DNA from: Macrostomum hystrix
Lineage: Eukaryota > Platyhelminthes > Macrostomidae
Assembly: GCA_950097015.1 (NCBI GenBank)
Contig: CATNEN010000038.1
Span: 1,736,001 to 1,800,000 of the forward strand
Length of the DNA: 64,000 bases
Reading direction: 5' to 3'
Every line of letters begins with the position of its first letter. The first letter of the stretch is position 1. Made by a program: the position numbers and the translations under genes. The notes under the pieces are model-generated. The model ran no database searches. It saw nothing but the letters and a program-made list of their open reading frames with translations, and had not been told where the DNA came from. This document shows, in pieces, positions 15,201 through 25,880 of the stretch.

Positions 15201-18200
15201 CCTTCTAGCGAACTCGACGTCATCGCTAGACCAATTTGCCAGAATCCTTGATGTGTCGAAAGAGCTGTTCAATCAAGTGATCGGATCTACCATTATCTTC
15301 AACTCGGTAAGATTCTCGCCACATGCCATTGCGCTAATCAGTTATAAAAAGATCTAAATAGCCTTGACGCCATCCCAAACTCCCCTGCAGACGCTCATCG
15401 CATCCCTAACCGACGAAGCATTGTACAACGTCATCTGCTCTCCGACTAGCATTGGCCAGGTCATGAGCTTCCCGCCTGTGCTGGCGGTTAACATGACAGC
15501 GGTGTCCAAGGCACTCTGCCAGCAAATGCAGGCATCCGCAGCAGACAGGCAGAGGATCCTGCTGCTGATCCGTGCGGCGACCGCACCCGGTTTTGGCGGT
15601 CTGGACCTTAGCGGTTGGATACGAGCGCTGACTAACCTCAACAACCTTATGGCGCAGCTCAACCAGCTGCAGGCGATTCGCAGCCTGCTGAGCAGCTTCG
15701 ACATTCGCCGGATGGCCGAATATGAGGCGGCGATCTTGACCCTGATTCGCAGCTTCCCGGGCGAGCAAATCCAGCAGATGTGAGTTCTAAATAGACCCAT
15801 TGCTTCTCATGGCAATGAGATCAATCACTAGCCTAGCTGGATCACCTTTTCTTACAGTGGCTACTCTCTGGTGAAAGACCTTCAAGCGATTTCTGCTGCC
15901 CCGGCTTGGACTAGCCTGCTGGCCGATCTCAACACCTTCTTTAAGTCGCTTCGGCTGTTTGACTTTGCCAAGCCGTTGTTCCCGGTGAAATGTGAGTTTT
16001 TTATTGCAAAAAAATTTGTATGGCTCAATGTTTAGGTGGCAAATGCTAAAAAATGAAGCGAGTCTTAAGACTATGATTAAACTGAATTTCAGTGCAAGTC
16101 AAGGACTTTGTCGACAACCCAGCGGCTGTGACACAGTATCTGCTCACTCAGGGCATCCCAGCAGAAATATCCGGCCTGATTTTGAACTCCTATCTGTCCA
16201 CTGAACAGGTCAGTGGTACATCCTTTATTCACTTCAGTAAACAAAAAGGTAAGGTCAGAACATCAAACTTCTAGTCCAATTTATTTACATTTCAGCTATT
16301 CAACTTTTCGCTAAAACTGAGCCTTCCTGAGGCATTGTGCAACGCAGGCAAGCTGGAAAAGCTGATCGACTTTTCAAATGTGACCTACAATGTCTCCAGT
16401 CTAGTAGCTCAGTTGTGCGTGAACCTGACTCTGCGCGATATTGAGAACATCACCGAAACCATTCTCAGAATGGGCAACTTTGGAGCCTTCTTCACTAAAA
16501 ACCTGTCACAGCAGCTCATCAACAGTTTGCTTAAGAGCTCCGGTGTGACTGTAGCCGATCTGCAGGACGCGATTCAAGTAGTTCAGGACACCGGCACTGA
16601 GCTGCAGACCACTTTCGACATCATGAAGGAGCTAGCCAACGTGGTTTCAATTCACAATCCAGGCTCTGATAATATTGGATGTAAGTTCGCGCAAGTTTGA
16701 CAGTACTTTCGCTATCCTGAAATTGATGGGCAGTAAAATATTTTTTGCTCTAAGAAAAGTGAACTCTGCAAAACGCATTGTTTTTTGCACATTTAGCTCC
16801 CAAAGGTCTCGAGGGTGTCAGCGAGGCTGTCTGCGGCACTAGCGGAAAGTTCAACTTCACTTCAGTCTATGGCATCAGCCTCGGCAGCAGCAACAGCAAC
16901 AGCGGCGGTACATCTGGGCGCCGGCGCAAACGGCGCTCCACAGATGCGACCTCTTATGCCTACGAACTCGGCCCGCTGGCTAGCAACCAATTTTGCCGCA
17001 GCCTCTATGATCTCACCCAGCAGTCCACCGCCGGACGGGTCGGCTGGACCTACGTAAAGCCAATAATCCGTGGACGCGTAATTGTCACGCCGGACACCAA
17101 CGCGACCCGCTTCCTGATGAGCAGCGTTCAGGAGCAGTTCACAAAGCTTCTCAACCTCCAAGATCTGTCATCCAGCTTAGGTGGCTTGTTGCCTGCAGCC
17201 ACTGGAAGCTCAGGAGCCAGCGTGCTTTCAGGCCTTCTGTCAAATCCGCTTGCAAGCTCTGCCATCTCCAGCGTCCTTGGTTCGTCAGCTAACCTGACTT
17301 CGGTGCAAAATCTACTGAGCGTCTTTAGCGGCAACCAGAGCAGCAACTCCACGAGCACGAGCCAGATGCTGCAGCTACTTCAAAACTTCACCAGCTGCAT
17401 TGAAACTAGCCGTCTGGACTACTATGCCACTGGAAGCAGTCAGTATGACACTGCCGTTCAATCCGCCCTGTCAGAGAATCGGCTACTCGCTGTAGTGGCC
17501 TTCGAAAACCTGCCGGCTAGAAGTCGCCGCGATGTGAGCCCTGGAAGTTCAGGGTTGCCAGCGCACATAAAGTACACGATTCGGATGCCGCATGGAACCC
17601 TCTATCGAACCAACGCGCTCATCACTTTCCCGGAGGTATACGAGAAGCGAGACAGCTTCATGTTCGACTTAGCATATCAGCGCGGCTTCGTGCAAGTACA
17701 GGAAGCCATCGATCGAATGATCGTTCGCACACAGACAGGTCGCGACATGCCGCCCCAGCAGACCAAGCAGATGCCCAGTCCCTGTCTGGAGAATGACAAC
17801 ATGTTGCAGTCATTCGGAATGGCCATTCTGCCAATCTGTACCATCTTTATGTGGCTGGCCCCACTGGCCATTGCGATGCAGCAGATCATGTACGACAGGG
17901 AGCACCGGCTCGAAATTCCCCTCTTCCTGATGGGCCTGAGACCGAGCATCCACTTCCTCCAGTGGTTCCTGGTGCAGCTGCTCAACATGCTAATTCTCAG
18001 CGTGATCATCTCCGTGAGCTGCGTCTACGGCGGTCTACTGCTTAACACTGATCCAAGCATCTTGTTTGTCTTGTTTGCTCTGTTCTCGTTCAGCGTCCTC
18101 GGCTTCGGATACATGGTGTCGGCCTTCTTCACGACCTCCAGCGTGGCCTGTGTGATAGCCCTACTAATCTATCTGCTAATGTTTATTCCGTTTATCTTCT

Positions 18201-21200
18201 TGTCTTACACGCATGCTGACGTTGTCGCACTGCGTGCGGTCAACATCTTCTCGCCGACGGCATTCTCGCTGGCCGCTCGCTCCATTGTCACCATGCAGCT
18301 GGCCAACCACAAAGTCACGTGGGCGGACATCCTGACGGCAGCTTACGGAATGGAGGCTTACGGAAACTTCCTAGCACTGGCATTGGACGGTATCGCGTAC
18401 TTCCTCGTCGGATGGTACTTCCGCAATGTGCTGCCGGGCAAGCACGGAGTGCCGCAGCCGCTGCTGTTTTTCCTCACAGCTCGCTACTGGGGCTGCGACA
18501 GCTCCAGCAAGAAGTGGGACATCACAAACGGTGCTGGCGCGGTTGTCGAATTGCAGAATGTCAACAAGAAGTTCGGATCTAAGAAGGCGGTGGAGAATTT
18601 GAGTTTGAAACTGCGTGAAGGCGAAACAACCATCCTGCTGGGACCGAACGGTGCTGGCAAGTCCACTACAATGTAAGTCCAACTTATGAAATAAATAAAT
18701 GTTTTGAAAAAAAATCACAAGCCCATCGATTTGCTTCTCACAGAAACATGATGACAGGCCTCATCACGTGCGACTCCGGCAAAGTCATCGTCAACGGGTT
18801 GAACGTGGCCACCAGCTTTTACAAGCTTCGATCAACAATTGGCTTCTGTCCTCAGCACAATGTTTACTATGAAGAGTGAGTTTAGTTCAATGGGTAGAAT
18901 GTAATTAGCTAGTTTGAAGTATACTTTACAACTTAGGGGTAATGAGTGATTTAATGCGAGCGGTTACTGTAATGATCCAAAAAACTTTTTTCTCAGCATG
19001 TCGGTCAAGAGGAATCTCGCCTACTTCGGCTCTCTCAAAGGCTGCTCCAAGGTTGAGCTGCAGGTCATGCTGCACTCCCTGCGACTCTACAAAGTGCGCA
19101 ATGTGTCGGTCCGACACCTGAGCGGCGGTCAAAAGAGACGCCTCTCAATCGGCCTGGCGTTCCTGGGCAGGCCGGGGCTGGTGATTCTAGACGAGCCGAC
19201 AGCCGCCGTGGACCCCGAGGCTCGGCGCACCATCTGGGAGCTCATCAAGACGCACCGATGCACAACTTTGATCTGTACGCACGACATGCAGGAAGCCGAA
19301 GTCCTTGGTGATCACGTCGCCGTCATGATGGACGGCCGCATCATTGACAATAAAAGCTACACCGACCTGGCGGAAACCTGTCGCTACTCGGTCAGCATCG
19401 CCTCCGACTCACCGCACGCCCTGGCCGATGAACTGAGGGCGCAAAACCTTGCAACCTCAGAGCCAGCAATCAACGAGCGGCAGAAAAGGGTTCAAATGAC
19501 CTGCCAGAAAGAGGGCCGGCTTATGACTAGCCTGACATATGGTCTCGATCGCTTGAAAACTTCTAGACAGCTTCTCTCGTGGTTTTCCATCACCTGCTCA
19601 ACGGTGGCTGATTACTTCAATGGTCTGATTTTCGGCAAAGAGTTGGTTCAGGACTCGCCACAAAGCATCCACTATCAGAAGCGAGTTGGAAAGCCCAGCA
19701 GTTGCCTCGCAGTTGGTGCCCTATTCACTAAGAGATTTCACCACGCCAAGAGAAGCTGGATCAGCTACGTGGGCATGATGCTTCTGCCATGTATTTTCAT
19801 TGTTTTCGCCATGGGATCCACTCTGCTGCGACCGTCTTTCAGTCAGGAGAGCGCCAAACTGATACTAACGCCCACAATTTACGGCCCAGGAGCTGTCACC
19901 TTCCTGTACCAGGAGGCCGGCTTCCCTATGAAGGAGGCAGTGAGGTTGACACTTGCTCAACCGCCAGGACTCGGCACCGCATGTATGGCAGGTCCAGACA
20001 AAGGAAAGCTGTTATTCTACACCGCTGCCTGCAGGGATGCTACTGGCAGCTGGGTGAGACAGAATCTCGCAGCTGCAGAGTTGGCCAAGTACGACACGTA
20101 CCGCAACTGTACTTGCGGCAAATCATCGCATTACACGTGCGCGGACGAGTACTCCAAGGGCACCCCGCCGGATGTTCTGGTTACGCCAAGCGGCGACGTC
20201 ATTCATGAGCTGCGCGAGACGGCTAACCTGGAGGACTATCTGCTGCGTTCAACGACGCGCTTCAACCTCAGCGGGCCCCGATCTGTCAGCTTCGCTCCGG
20301 CAGGAAATCAGCGCTGGGGCGGCCTCCAGCTGCAGGCGAATTCCTCCATAATCTGGTTCGACAACCGAGGCTACCACACTCTGCCATCCTATATGAATTC
20401 CTACTCAAACACAATTCTCAGAGCATTTGTCGCTTCGTCCAACTATTCGAACTATTCCTCGGACTACGGTATCACTACCTACAACCATCCGCTGCCGATG
20501 CAAAGATCGCAGCTAAACACGGATACATTGTGAGCGATTCTTCTCCAGTGCCTTTAAATTCTCTTTAAACTTTGGTAAATAGAATCGCTCGTTTAGATTG
20601 CTGTCATAAAACCATAATCGCAACAAAATTTCCAGCGACCAGGCCATCAAGGACGCGGGCCTGGCCATGTGCATCGTATTCGCTCTCTGCTTTGTGCCGG
20701 CCAGCCTCTCGCTAACTGTGTCCAACGAGCGCGCTTCGGGCGAGCAGGTGCACCTTCGTCTGTACGGCGTCGGCGTTGCCACTTATTGGCTGACCTCCTT
20801 CGTATGGGACATGCTGATGTACCTGCTGCCTCTGGGAATCGTGATTGGCATCATGGCCGCCTTCCAGATCGATTTGTACACAGCAAACTTGAACCTGCCC
20901 GCAATTGCCATGCTGCTGGCTCTCTTTGGCTGCTCGGCTGTTCCGCTCAGCTACCTGATGTCCAGAGTTATGCGCTCTCCAGCCGGCGGCTTCCTTCTGT
21001 CCTTCTTCCTGTTGTTCTTCATCGGCATCGTGCTCTTCAGCCTGCTGCTGCTCCTGCAGTTCTACGTGAACTTCGCTAACAAAGACCTGACGTTGAAAGT
21101 ACTCACGTACGTCTTCATGGCTCTGCCGTCCTTCAGTCTCGGCAATGGAGTTTACCGCGTTGTGGAGAACCAGTGGAAGGCCTCCATCTTGAAGAGCTAC

Positions 21201-22802
21201 GGAGCAGACGAGTACATTAGCCCGTTCACCATGGCAATGGTGGGACCGCATGCTATTGCTATGGGCGCGGGATGTGTGGTCTTCCTCATCATCAACATGC
21301 TGCTCGACATTCGCTGCCGGATCCGCAACAGTCAGCTTCGCTTCTCATACTTGACTGACGGCGGCTCGGATGTCGGCGTCCAGGAGGAATTTGACAACGT
21401 CACCAGCGGGGCGAGAAGCCGCGATCCGATTCAGCTCGTCGGTCTCGGCATGAGCTACCGCACCGTTCGCGGCTTCCGCATTCAGGCGCTCGATAACCTC
21501 ACGATGTCTGTGCCAGAAGGCACCTGCTTGGGTCTGCTCGGTCCCAATGGCAGCGGCAAGTCCACGACCTTTAACATCCTCACTGGCCAGACAACTGGCT
21601 ACCACGGTCAGTGCAGCATCGAGGCGATGGGCTACTGCCCGCAATCGGATCCACTCGATAAGGAGATGACCGTCACCGAGACCCTGACATTCTACGCCAG
21701 GCTGCTCGGCTTGTCGAAGAGGGACCGAGAAGTGCAGCTCGAGCAGCTCATTGCGGCCCTGCGCCTACCTCCCAACAAGATCGCGAAGGCTCTCAGTGGT
21801 GGTCAACGCAGGAAACTTTCAGTGGCCATCGCCTTCCTCGGTGCGCCTCGTTGCATCCTCATGGACGAGCCGTCAGCCGGCCTGGACGCTGTGAGCCGAA
21901 CCGCGCTCAAACAGCTGATTCGCTGCGCCGTCTCGCAGGGCTCCTGCGTGCTGTTCACCTCGCACTGCATGGACGAAGTCGAAGGTGTCTGCGACCGAGT
22001 GGCCATTCTCATCGGAGGCCGGTTGCGCGCTATCGGCGGCATGGACCAGCTCAAGGAGCAACTGGGACGGAGCTTCACTCTAACGGTGCGAGGACCGAGA
22101 GATGAGAAGGATCGCCTGGCCAAGTTCCTGCAGAGCACATTCCCGAATGCCGAGTGCAAGGTGAGGATCAGGATCTCGGGACGGGATCAGGATCTCGGGA
22201 CGGGATCAGGATCTCGGGACGGGATCAGGATCTCGGGACGATTCTTTGGTGTCCGGAAGTTATTTGCAGACGTACATTGTATTTTTTCCTGCTAACAAGC
22301 TCCTTACCTTTTTCAAACAAATCTACCTAAGATGAGCGCCGCCGGAGTATCTGAGTTCGCTGTGCCCTTCACCACAAAGCTGCACGAGATCTTCAAAGCC
22401 ATGGAGACCATCCGTGGGCAGCTCTGCTCTGATTACACCGTGAAGCAGACAACTTTGGAACAGGTGAGATTTCTGAGAGCCGAAGCTGCTTTGAAAAAAC
22501 ATTTCTTGAAATTCTAGAGAATTCTGACACTCCAAATTTCGCAGGTGTTCCTGGAGCTCTGCAGCCACCAGCCCGACAGCTGGTGCGAGGACGTCCCCGG
22601 CGGGTCGGGCAGCACCCCGTCCGGCAGCGACTCGCCGCCATCGTCCAGCGCCGCCTCGGCCATCCTGACGAAGCATGGCAAGCCGATGGCCGGGCTCGAC
22701 TCGCCCGACGATTACCTGAGCTCCGAGCCGTCCATCACACTACGCTCCTTCGGACAGGACAGCGGCAGCGAGAAGGCCTACGTCTATAAGGTCTACCTGT
22801 AG
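210..22802 (+). CDS. ABCA: Giant ABCA12/13-like full ABC transporter, 5'-incomplete, 36 exons
   Basis: Full-size ABCA lipid-type transporter; substrate unknown. Exons chained by splice phase: 210-319, 1116-1310, 2316-2494, 2585-2703, 2786-2925, 3020-3244, 3449-4248, 4317-4468, 4713-5217, 5310-5446, 5735-6054, 7566-7792, 7898-9734, 9907-10461, 10583-10791, 10880-11141, 11220-11650, 11739-12003, 12164-12352, 12443-12615, 12912-13356, 13482-14093, 14250-14434, 14542-14856, 14967-15094, 15182-15306, 15391-15779, 15858-15991, 16093-16208, 16296-16680, 16797-18672, 18744-18875, 18997-20529, 20636-22160, 22332-22463, 22545-22802. They sum to 15,320 nt (~5,106 residues) and TM1 lies outside the window. 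The ectodomain is Asn-glycosylation-rich. TM2-6 lie at ~17.8-18.45 kb. NBD1 has Walker A GPNGAGKSTT, Q-loop CPQHN, LSGGQKR and VILDEPTAAVDP. TM7 (19.77 kb) precedes a second ectodomain and TM8-12 (20.66-21.33 kb). NBD2 has GPNGSGKSTT, CPQSD, LSGGQRR and LMDEPSAGLD. The C-terminal YTVKQTTLEQVFLEL is the usual ABCA ending. The size resembles human ABCA13; exact orthology is not settled. Confidence 0.93.
521..888 (-). mobile_element. SINE-A copy (tRNA-derived)
   Basis: It lies reversed in an ABCA intron. The ATA-rich tail is at 521-536. The tRNA-like head is at ~825-888, with a box-B-like GGAATCGAGCTCAGGGACC and a reversed box A in CGTTTACCGCTCTGC. The body matches the copies at 7069, 27863, 45892 and 54100. 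Confidence 0.75.
1466..2054 (+). mobile_element. SINE-C, ~590 bp, with 14-bp target-site duplication
   Basis: It starts with a tRNA-like head (box A-like GTGGGTCAGCGGCTAACG, box B-like TTCGATTCACC) and ends in a (TAGA)n tail. AAGTTCGAATCTTA occurs immediately before (1452-1465) and immediately after (2055-2068), so the boundaries are those of a retroposition event. The target is itself box-B-like, so the element landed in an older tRNA-derived repeat. A second copy lies reversed at 27173-27773. Confidence 0.8.
6875..7065 (-). mobile_element. Truncated SINE-A copy, head-to-head with the next
   Basis: The reversed SINE-A body (CCTGACTTTCTCATCGTCAG and flanking sequence) lacks its tRNA-like head. 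It stops next to the 5' end of the forward copy at 7069, forming a diverged inverted pair inside the 1.5-kb ABCA intron 6055-7565. Confidence 0.65.
7069..7428 (+). mobile_element. SINE-A copy, near full length
   Basis: It starts GGGGTGAGTGGCAGAGCGG (box A) and has box-B-like GGTCCCTGAGCTCGATTCC. The body then runs to GCCCAACTGCAATTATT, giving about 360 bp. It sits in the ABCA intron 6055-7565. It is not a functional tRNA gene because no acceptor stem closes. Confidence 0.75.
22161..22245. repeat. 19-bp minisatellite, ~4 copies, at an ABCA donor
   Basis: The unit GGATCTCGGGACGGGATCA is repeated directly after the donor at 22161. The array occupies the first half of the 171-bp intron 22161-22331. 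The unit is not a multiple of three and is excluded from the CDS. Confidence 0.85.
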
Positions 22803-23040
22803 TGATACAGAGCTGAGTGATACAACTGACCAGTGCTGACGCCTGCAAACGATTGGATTATTTCATTTTTAATTTATTTTCCATTTGCTCATTCATCTGC
22901 GACACCGCCCTGATCTGTAAAATCATATTGGCCAATTGTTTAAATTTTTTACAGTGTCCAGGCGATCGGGGTGTGAAAAAATGTATTTTATGTACTCAAG
23001 AGAGCGCAAGAAACGGCTGCAGCCTTGACTGAAATCTCCT

Positions 23041-23350
23041 GAAACAGTGCTCGGGAAGCAACCGAGTTGAGAAACAGTGCTCTGGAATCAACAGAGTTCA
23101 GAAACAGTGCTCAGGAATCCACTGAGTTCAGAATTCACGGAGTCTGGAAACAGTGCTCAGAAATCAACTGAGTTCAGAAACAGTGCTCATGAATCAATTG
23201 AGTTCAGAAACAGTGCTCTGGAGTCAACTGAGTTCAGAAACAGTGCTCAGGAATCAACTGAGTTCAGAAACAGTGCTCAGGAATCCACTGAGTTCAGAAT
23301 TCACGCAGTCTGGAAACAGTGCTCAGGAATTCACGGAGTCCAGAAACAAT
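23041..23350. repeat. 30-bp minisatellite, ~10 copies
   Basis: The repeated core is CAGAAACAGTGCTCAGGAAT followed by CAACTGAGTT, with variants. It lies ~240 bp beyond the ABCA stop, perhaps in its 3' UTR. The unit is a multiple of three, so spurious long open frames cross it. Confidence 0.85.
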
Positions 23351-23595
23351 GCTCATGCTGCAGTCAGTTTCTTCAGCTAGCAAAAAACCACCATATAAAA
23401 AAACTCGCTCACGCAAATTTCGTCGTCATGTCTAAGGAGACTCATTTATGCTTTATTTACCCGTGCCACAATGATAGTTTCATACGAGTGTTTTTATCAC
23501 CGATCAATATATAGCCAAGTTATATTCACAGCTAGATTGGCTTGAAAATTATATGGAGACTCTAATTGATTTTTTCGCAAATTCATCAACAGCTT

Positions 23596-23830
23596 CGGAC
23601 TCCTGATTTAAAGGTCCGGGGTTCGATTCTGGACTTCACTGGAACAATTTGTGCCCTTGAGCGGGACACATAGCTCTGCGTTGTTTCAGTTCACCCAGCT
23701 GTTAAATTGGTATCAGCATCAGCTGGAGTAACTGAGGACGGGTGTAGCCTCCGCCCATGGACTGAACAGCCAGCCTTCATAACATGCGCCGCACGACAGC
23801 TGCGGCTGCACATCTGGCCTAATCTGGTTT
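23596..23830 (+). mobile_element. SINE-B copy
   Basis: It contains a box-B-like GGGGTTCGATTCTGG. The body includes TTCAGTTCACCCAGCTGT and a 3' part with CATGGACTGAACAGCC. The same body recurs at 42958 (+), 46711 (-) and 58567 (-); the last copy retains a convincing tRNA-like head. Confidence 0.65.
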
Positions 23831-24027
23831 GAAAAATCAATAATGAAATATGATTTGTGTAGCGACTGTTAAATGCGATTTCTCTTCAAGTTGGTTTTGA
23901 GTCATATTTTAAGTCCACTCGAAGGGCACCAATGGAAATAAATTGCAAGATGAAGCTACCGGAGTCTGGGAGGCGAGCGGGCCCTGCAAAATCCAAAAGG
24001 CAACAATGTGACTTCCTGATTTCCGTC

Positions 24028-24210
24028 TCCCTCTCTCCCTCCGCCCCTTCTCTCCCTCCGCCCCTTCTCTCCCTCCGCCACTTCTCTCCCTCCGCCCCTT
24101 TTCTCCCTCCGCCCCTTCTCTCCCTCCGCCCCTTCTCTCCCTCCGCCACTTCTCTCCCTCCGCCCCTTTTCTCCCTCCGCCCCTTCTCTCCCTCCGCCCC
24201 TTCTCTCCAT
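24028..24210. repeat. ~18-bp pyrimidine-rich minisatellite, ~10 copies
   Basis: The unit is CTTCTCTCCCTCCGCCCC with CTTCTC/CACTTC variants. It is almost pure C/T on the + strand, so it could form triplex DNA. Both strands stay open across it; no protein is supported. Confidence 0.8.
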
Positions 24211-24858
24211 AATAGCCGACAGATATTCTCGGGTCTCAAGAATTTTTCCTGGCAGGTAGCCAGTCCTACTCACCAATTGGTTGGTAGGTAGTTCTGTCAC
24301 AAGCAGAAGTATTGAATCTAAAGGCAGCAGAAAGTTTTACACTAGGCCAGCTAGTGAGCCTAATACGGACGATTTAGGGCTACACCTCGCAGCCCATTGG
24401 GCAACAGCTATGGGACTGGCGTACAGTGTGCGCCCAGGTAACTGGGATTCCAGATACGCACATTTCGTTTGCTCAGACGATAAGAGCCGAGAATAAAGCA
24501 CACTCAATGTACCTGCTGCTATGGCAACGAAAAGACGCGTTTTTTAAATTCATAATTCAATGTCTTTTTTAGTAGTTTGACAGTGCTTTCTAAAAGGGCC
24601 CTTCTCAACAAATCCAGCATCTTCAAGGTCCAGCTTTGCGCATCTGGAAGTCGGATTTAGAAGCCCAGACAGCAGACGGTCGTCGCACGCTGGTCAGCTC
24701 ACTTCTTGCAAAACTATTTCAAAAAGAGACATCTATGTCGAAGGACTTAAGAAAGAGCTTTTTTGGTGTACCTTTTCAGCATTTTTATTTAGCAATTTTA
24801 TAATCCTGAGTGCCTTACTGGATAAACAAAATCGACAAAGAGGATTTTATCCACTGCA

Positions 24859-25866
24859 ATGGGAGCCTTCATAACAGATGATGCTCTGCAGTCGCTGATG
24901 GCAGAGGTGACGTCACCGCAGCTCGCGGAGATCTACTCACGGCTTCCCGACGGGACGAAAAGGTCGCGACAGCTGCGGATGGCGCTGACGGGACTCGCCA
25001 TCGTCTCGGTGGCCGCAGCTCGGAGCCCGGAGTTCGCGACCTTCAGCGCGAGGCTGCAGTCGCTGTCGGACTGCGGCTGCGCGGACGCGGCTCGGATGGC
25101 CGAGCCGGGCTTCTTCTGGTCAGCGGCTCGGCCGCAGCTGCTCTCCTGCTTCCACTGCGCCACGGACTGCCCTGCTGTCAGCGTGGCAGCTGCGGCATCG
25201 GCTGCTGGCGAGCACCGCGGCGACTGCGCAGTGGCGAGGCTCGCCCACCTGCTGCAGCAGCCTGGCAACGGCCAGCTGGCGAGCGAGGCCGGCAGAGCCG
25301 AAGCCGGCCTGCTGAGGCAGCTCAGGCAGCTGCTGGCGAGGCCGGCGCTGCCGATCGCGGAGTCGTTCGGCTTCCAGCGAAATGCGCTCGTCTGGGCGCT
25401 CGCTCGGAACCTGGTCGGTCCGGACGGAGCCGCGCCCGCCGATAGGGCCGGCCAGCTGATGCGGCTCGCCGACCAATTCGAGGCGCAGCTCCTCGGCTCC
25501 GCGCACCTGCTGCGCCACCCGCCGCTCGAGCCCCTACTGTCCGCCGCCGACGTCGACGACAACGAGTCCAGCCTCAACGCCGCACCCGCCCCCGCCCGAC
25601 CCCCAGCCTCTCAATCAGCTTTCAGCATCGACTTGGCGCCCCGCTTGCTGCCAGTCGCCGCCGCCTCCCAGCCCATCGCACTGACGACCTCCGATGTGCC
25701 CGAAGGAGACGACCAGTGCCTGCGGTGCCGACGGCGACAGCGCAGCCGGGTCCTGCTGCCGTGCGCGCACTTCGCACTCTGCGACCTCTGCCTGGACGGC
25801 GGCCGCCCGCGCTGCCCCGCGTGTGGAGCGACTGCGCTCGCCACCGTCCGGGCATTCATCTGCTGA
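24859..25866 (+). CDS. IAP-like protein: degenerate BIR + C-terminal RING (copy 1)
   Basis: Predicted 335-residue RING E3 ligase of the inhibitor-of-apoptosis type. Residues 287-335 have the spacing C-x2-C-x11-C-x-H-x3-C-x2-C-x7-C-x2-C and end in TVRAFIC, like the terminal VRTF segment of IAP RINGs. Residues ~81-123 resemble a BIR core (EPGFFWSAARPQLLSCFHC, then EHRGDC). There the Zn pattern is C-x2-C-x18-H-x3-C instead of the usual C-x2-C-x16-H-x6-C, so this BIR may not fold. The sequence is GC-rich and Ala-rich, with a 245-285 Pro/Ala linker. The region from 24886 is duplicated inverted at 28763-29757. The start is uncertain: the CTGCAG at 24886-24891 could also be a 3' splice site. A polyadenylation signal AATAAA lies ~70 nt after the stop. 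Confidence 0.8.
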   Translation: MGAFITDDALQSLMAEVTSPQLAEIYSRLPDGTKRSRQLRMALTGLAIVSVAAARSPEFATFSARLQSLSDCGCADAARMAEPGFFWSAARPQLLSCFHCATDCPAVSVAAAASAAGEHRGDCAVARLAHLLQQPGNGQLASEAGRAEAGLLRQLRQLLARPALPIAESFGFQRNALVWALARNLVGPDGAAPADRAGQLMRLADQFEAQLLGSAHLLRHPPLEPLLSAADVDDNESSLNAAPAPARPPASQSAFSIDLAPRLLPVAAASQPIALTTSDVPEGDDQCLRCRRRQRSRVLLPCAHFALCDLCLDGGRPRCPACGATALATVRAFIC

Positions 25867-25880
25867 GGCCCGGGCTGTGG
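24886..25880 (+). repeat. 995-bp inverted duplication, arm 1
   Basis: It matches 28763-29757 in reverse complement without indels and with only about ten visible substitutions. It runs from CTGCAG to 14 bases past the stop codon. Sequence on both sides is unrelated between arms. Confidence 0.9.

Larger units (their letters stand above)
22803..24858. other. ABCA 3' flank / intergenic region with repeats
   Basis: No supported gene. It holds a 30-bp minisatellite (23041-23350), a SINE-B copy (23596-23830) and a pyrimidine-rich 18-bp array (24028-24210). A 71-codon open frame at 24281-24496 has no recognisable domain. I see no clear AATAAA soon after the ABCA stop. Confidence 0.6.

Noticed and set aside
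23041-23514. 145-codon frame of FRNSAQESTE repeats
   Set aside because: Derived from the 30-bp minisatellite; no evidence of translation.
24281-24496. 71-codon frame starting MVGSSVTSRS
   Set aside because: No domain, no splice or polyA support, and adjacent to repeats; left as unassigned.
24933-25577. Independent gene on the minus strand of RING copy 1
   Set aside because: Serine/alanine-rich shadow with no domain; duplicated only because the sense exon is.
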